Part shown: piece after piece, positions 12,782 to 15,639 of the stretch
How positions within the stretch are numbered: the first letter of the stretch is position 1
Layout: each line of letters begins with the position of its first letter
From: PS1 clade bacterium
GTDB taxonomy: Bacteria; Pseudomonadota; Alphaproteobacteria; RS24
Direction: 5' to 3'
Length of the DNA: 15,639 nt
Assembly: GCA_016779015.1 (NCBI GenBank)
Contig: JADHOK010000021.1
Location: forward strand, 1-15,639
The notes under the pieces: model-generated
What the model was told of the DNA's origin: nothing
Database searches by the model: none
Seen by the model: only the letters and a program-made list of their open reading frames with translations
Program-made: the position numbers and the translations under genes

Positions 12782-15112
12782 ATGACAATTCTTCGCTTCC
12801 AAAACTGCCTATCCCTATTGCTTTTGCTTGGTGTCCTTGTGGTGCCGGCGCGCGCTGAGATAGGCGAGCCAATTGAGTTTATCCGCGTCGAGGGCACGCA
12901 GCGCGTCGAGGAAGAAACCGTTCTCGCCTATATGCTGGTGCGCGAGGGGTTGACCGACGAAGCCGATTTGGTTGACCGGTCGGTGAAGACGCTGTTCTCC
13001 TCGGGCTTGTTTGCCGACGTCACCATTCGCCGCGAAGACAAAGGGTTGATTGTCACTGTGGTCGAAAACCCGATTGTCAATCGCGTGAGCTTTGAAGGTA
13101 ATTCGGCCATTAGCGATGAAAACCTCAGCAAAGAGGGGATTTTGTCGGCGCGGCAGATTTATACCCGCGCCAAAGTGCAGGATGATGTCGAACGCCAAAT
13201 TGAATTGTATCGCCGCTCCGGTCGCTTCGCTGTGCGCATCGAGCCGAAAGTCATCCAGCTGCCGCAAAACCGTGTTGACCTGATTTTCGAGATTAGCGAA
13301 GGCCCGACCACCGGCATTCGGGCGATTAACTTTCTAGGCAATCGCGCTTTTAGCGATGACGAGCTGCGCGAAGTGATTTTCACGCGCGAAAGCCGCTGGT
13401 GGCGTTTATTCTCAGCCAACGATAATTACGACCCCGACCGCGTCGCCTATGATGGCGAATTGCTGCGCCAGCATTATCTGTCAAAAGGTTTTGCCGATTT
13501 CCGTGTCGTTTCCTCCAATGCCGAACTGACCCGCGATGGCGAAGCGTTCTTTATTAATTTCGTGCTCGACGAGGGCGAAGAATTTAACTTTGGCGAGGCG
13601 CGCATTTCGACCTCGCTGGACACGCTGGATATCGTCAGACTGGAAGAACAGATTGTGCATCAGACGGGCGAGCTTTATGACCGTCGCGCCGTAGACAAAA
13701 CCATCGATGCGCTGACCAAAGTCGTGGGGGAGAGCGGTTACGCTTTCGCCAATATCCGCCCGGCACCGCGGCCCAATCGCGAGGCGCGTGTGGTGGATGT
13801 CGAATACACTATTGAAGAAGGCCCCCGGGTTTATGTGGAGCGCATTAATATTAACGGCAATAGCCGGACGCGCGATGATGTCATTCGCCGCGAATTGCGT
13901 TTGGCCGAAGGCGATGCGTTCAACAAAGTTTTGCTGTCGCGCTCGGAGCGTAATGTGCGCGGGCTCAATTTCTTCAGCGGCGTTGAGGTGACGGAGACGC
14001 CGGGTAGCGAGGAAGACCAGACCATTGTCGATGTCAATGTGCGCGAGATGCCGACCGGCGAGCTTAGCTTTGGTGTCGGTTACTCTTCGGCCGAAGACTT
14101 TACCACCCAGCTGGCTTTGTCGGAGCGCAATTTTCTCGGTCGCGGGCAGCGCGTGCGTTTCAACGTGGCGTTGTCCAATCAAGTGCAGCGCTACAATATC
14201 GGCTTTACCGAGCCGTATTTCCTCGGCCGCGATGTCTCGGCCGGTTTTTCTTTGTTCAACACGCAAACCGAATATGACTTCCAGCAAGATTTGACGGTCG
14301 AGGAGCGCGGCATCGGCTTTTCGCTCGGCTTCCCGCTTTCCGAAGACGGGCGGCTTTCGCTGTTCGCTAATTTCGTCAATGACGAGCTGATAGATACGCC
14401 CAATCTTGGCACTTCCAGCGACCGTTCCTACAATCTCGATAAGCAGGAATTCGGATATTACTATTCGATCGATAAGCGGGATGATTTCGTCAATCCGACC
14501 GATGGCTGGAACGTCAGTTTCGGGCAAGATATTGCCGGGCCAAGCGGCGATGTGTCTTATCTGCGCACCCGCGCCAGCGCCAATTTCTTTGAGGAGATTG
14601 CCGAGGGTTGGGTGCTGCATTTGCGCGGCACGATGGGCATTATCAATGATTACAAAGGCGGCAGCATTCGCTATAGCGATCGCTTCTTCCGCGGCGGGCG
14701 CGATTTCCGTGGCTTTGAACGCGGCGGCGTTGGCCCGCGCGAGGTTTTCCTGAATTCAAATGGCGAGGAAACTTACGGCTCTTCATTGGGTGCCAATCGC
14801 TATTTCATCGGCACCACGCAAGTTTCTCTGCCCATAGGCACATCAAAAGAATCCGGTATTCGCGCCAATCTGTTCGTTGATTTCGGACTTTTGGGTGAAA
14901 CCGATGAGCTTAGCTCGACGCCGTGTACCACCAATCCACCGGGCTCATGCGAGGTGATTGAGGACGAAATGGCGTTTCGGGCGACCACCGGTTTGAGCTT
15001 TGCATGGAGCTCGCCATTTGGGCCGGTTCGATTTGACTTTGCCGAACCACTTGCTAAAGAAGACTATGACGAAACGCGGTTTTTCCGATTTACCATCGGC
15101 ACCAGCTTTTAG
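12782..15112 (+). CDS. bamA: Outer membrane protein assembly factor BamA
   Basis: The Omp85 core of the BAM complex, which folds and inserts beta-barrel proteins into the outer membrane. The 776-residue product has a signal peptide (about 1-25, hydrophobic 'SLLLLLGVLVVPARA' then E), five POTRA domains (about 31-98, 99-176, 177-267, 268-348, 349-424) and a 16-strand barrel domain from about 425. The lid-loop motif FRGF is at 642-645, and the chain ends in Phe (FTIGTSF), the outer-membrane signature. Two cysteines, C715 and C723, lie in a Pro/Thr-rich barrel loop and could form a disulfide. It starts 12 nt after rseP with only a weak GAGA before the ATG, and skp follows after 10 nt. The rseP-bamA-skp order is strongly conserved. 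Confidence 0.98.
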   Translation: MTILRFQNCLSLLLLLGVLVVPARAEIGEPIEFIRVEGTQRVEEETVLAYMLVREGLTDEADLVDRSVKTLFSSGLFADVTIRREDKGLIVTVVENPIVNRVSFEGNSAISDENLSKEGILSARQIYTRAKVQDDVERQIELYRRSGRFAVRIEPKVIQLPQNRVDLIFEISEGPTTGIRAINFLGNRAFSDDELREVIFTRESRWWRLFSANDNYDPDRVAYDGELLRQHYLSKGFADFRVVSSNAELTRDGEAFFINFVLDEGEEFNFGEARISTSLDTLDIVRLEEQIVHQTGELYDRRAVDKTIDALTKVVGESGYAFANIRPAPRPNREARVVDVEYTIEEGPRVYVERININGNSRTRDDVIRRELRLAEGDAFNKVLLSRSERNVRGLNFFSGVEVTETPGSEEDQTIVDVNVREMPTGELSFGVGYSSAEDFTTQLALSERNFLGRGQRVRFNVALSNQVQRYNIGFTEPYFLGRDVSAGFSLFNTQTEYDFQQDLTVEERGIGFSLGFPLSEDGRLSLFANFVNDELIDTPNLGTSSDRSYNLDKQEFGYYYSIDKRDDFVNPTDGWNVSFGQDIAGPSGDVSYLRTRASANFFEEIAEGWVLHLRGTMGIINDYKGGSIRYSDRFFRGGRDFRGFERGGVGPREVFLNSNGEETYGSSLGANRYFIGTTQVSLPIGTSKESGIRANLFVDFGLLGETDELSSTPCTTNPPGSCEVIEDEMAFRATTGLSFAWSSPFGPVRFDFAEPLAKEDYDETRFFRFTIGTSF

Positions 15113-15122
15113 GGGGACAAAA

Positions 15123-15639
15123 GTGTTCAAAAGAATAATCACAGCAACATTTTTCATTATCGGCCTGTCGGTTATGACACCGGCGGTCGCGCAAAACGCC
15201 GTCATCATTGTATTCGATGTCGACCGCGCCATTTCGCTTTCCAAAGCCGGTAAAAGCATGGCGGAACAGTTGGAAAGCCAAATCCAAAAAGTCCGTACTG
15301 ATGAGACCGAAGTTTTGAAATCGCTGCAAAGCGAGGCCGAGAAATTGAAAGAGCAGCAGAAATTGCTGGCACCGGAAGCGCTGCAGAAAAAAGTTGAAGA
15401 GCTGCGCTTGAAAGAGGTTGAGCGTCGTCGCTCGCTGAATGAGAAGAGCCAGTCGATTCAGGCCGGCGGGCAAAAAGCTGCTGCTGAAATTGTCAAAATC
15501 GCCGAGGAAGAACTCACCGCCATCTCAAAAGAGCGTAAAGCCGATATTGTGATGCGCCGCGATGCACTGTTTTTCGCCAGCCCGGCCCTTGATGTCACGG
15601 CCGAATTGGTGGCCCGCCTCGATAAGCGCCTGAGCAAGG
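15123..15639 (+). CDS. skp: Periplasmic chaperone Skp/OmpH family (3' truncated by window edge)
   Basis: A periplasmic holdase that carries unfolded outer-membrane proteins to BAM. The frame starts at GTG 15123 with AGGGGGA (15111-15117) well placed before it; that site includes the last bases of the bamA stop. The 172 visible residues begin with a signal peptide (MFKRI, a hydrophobic core, cleavage about after 'MTPAVAQ'). Next come a short strand 'VIIVFDVDRAIS' and a long charged helical region rich in K, E, Q and R (about 45-135), the coiled-coil arm of Skp. The helical arm returns through 'EIVKIAEEELTAISKERK' to a final segment 'DVTAELVARLDKRLSK'. By family length the stop should lie just beyond the window. 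Skp is known to be translated next to bamA in most Gram-negative bacteria. Confidence 0.93.
   Translation, partial: MFKRIITATFFIIGLSVMTPAVAQNAVIIVFDVDRAISLSKAGKSMAEQLESQIQKVRTDETEVLKSLQSEAEKLKEQQKLLAPEALQKKVEELRLKEVERRRSLNEKSQSIQAGGQKAAAEIVKIAEEELTAISKERKADIVMRRDALFFASPALDVTAELVARLDKRLSK

Noticed and set aside
13481..14620. 379-codon minus-strand open frame opposite bamA
   Set aside because: Fully inside the bamA coding strand and without family features; a codon-bias shadow.

Overview
The window is a contiguous stretch of core chromosome from an alphaproteobacterium with moderately high GC. This rests on gene order (lolC/E-lolD, dnaE, then rpsB-tsf-pyrH-frr-uppS-cdsA-dxr-rseP-bamA-skp), the acidic tail on ribosomal protein S2, the short single-PDZ RseP, and an alphaproteobacterial type of LexA box. 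The exact genus cannot be read from the sequence. All convincing genes are on the + strand. There is no mobile element, tRNA, rRNA or CRISPR array, and no gene-free stretch over 300 bases.

Region 1 (1-1652): the end of the lipoprotein-releasing permease LolC/E, overlapping the ATPase gene lolD by 8 nt. Region 2 (1653-1997): a small intergenic block with what looks like a self-contained unit. A promoter at about 1699-1729 has a LexA-type direct repeat GAAC-N7-GAAC between -35 and -10. It is followed by a strong ribosome binding site, a 33-residue hydrophobic peptide gene (1752-1853), and a weak terminator-like hairpin. This looks like an SOS-induced small membrane protein of the SidA (Caulobacter division inhibitor) type, and it is the most interesting item here. 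A separate candidate promoter then serves dnaE.

Region 3 (1998-5429): the replicative DNA polymerase III alpha subunit. Region 4 (5430-7376): rpsB-tsf, with a candidate promoter, a leader that can fold into a three-way junction, and a hairpin over the rpsB stop codon. Region 5 (7435-11505): pyrH, frr, uppS, cdsA and dxr, tightly packed (14-23 nt gaps), joining UMP phosphorylation, ribosome recycling, undecaprenyl and CDP-diacylglycerol synthesis, and the MEP isoprenoid pathway. Region 6 (11606-15639): rseP, bamA and the start of skp, an envelope group for intramembrane proteolysis and outer-membrane protein assembly. The skp reading frame runs off the window.

The genes divide into translation (S2, EF-Ts, RRF), replication (DnaE) and envelope building (Lol, UppS, CdsA, RseP, BamA, Skp). 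The SOS-type peptide is the only part outside this housekeeping pattern.
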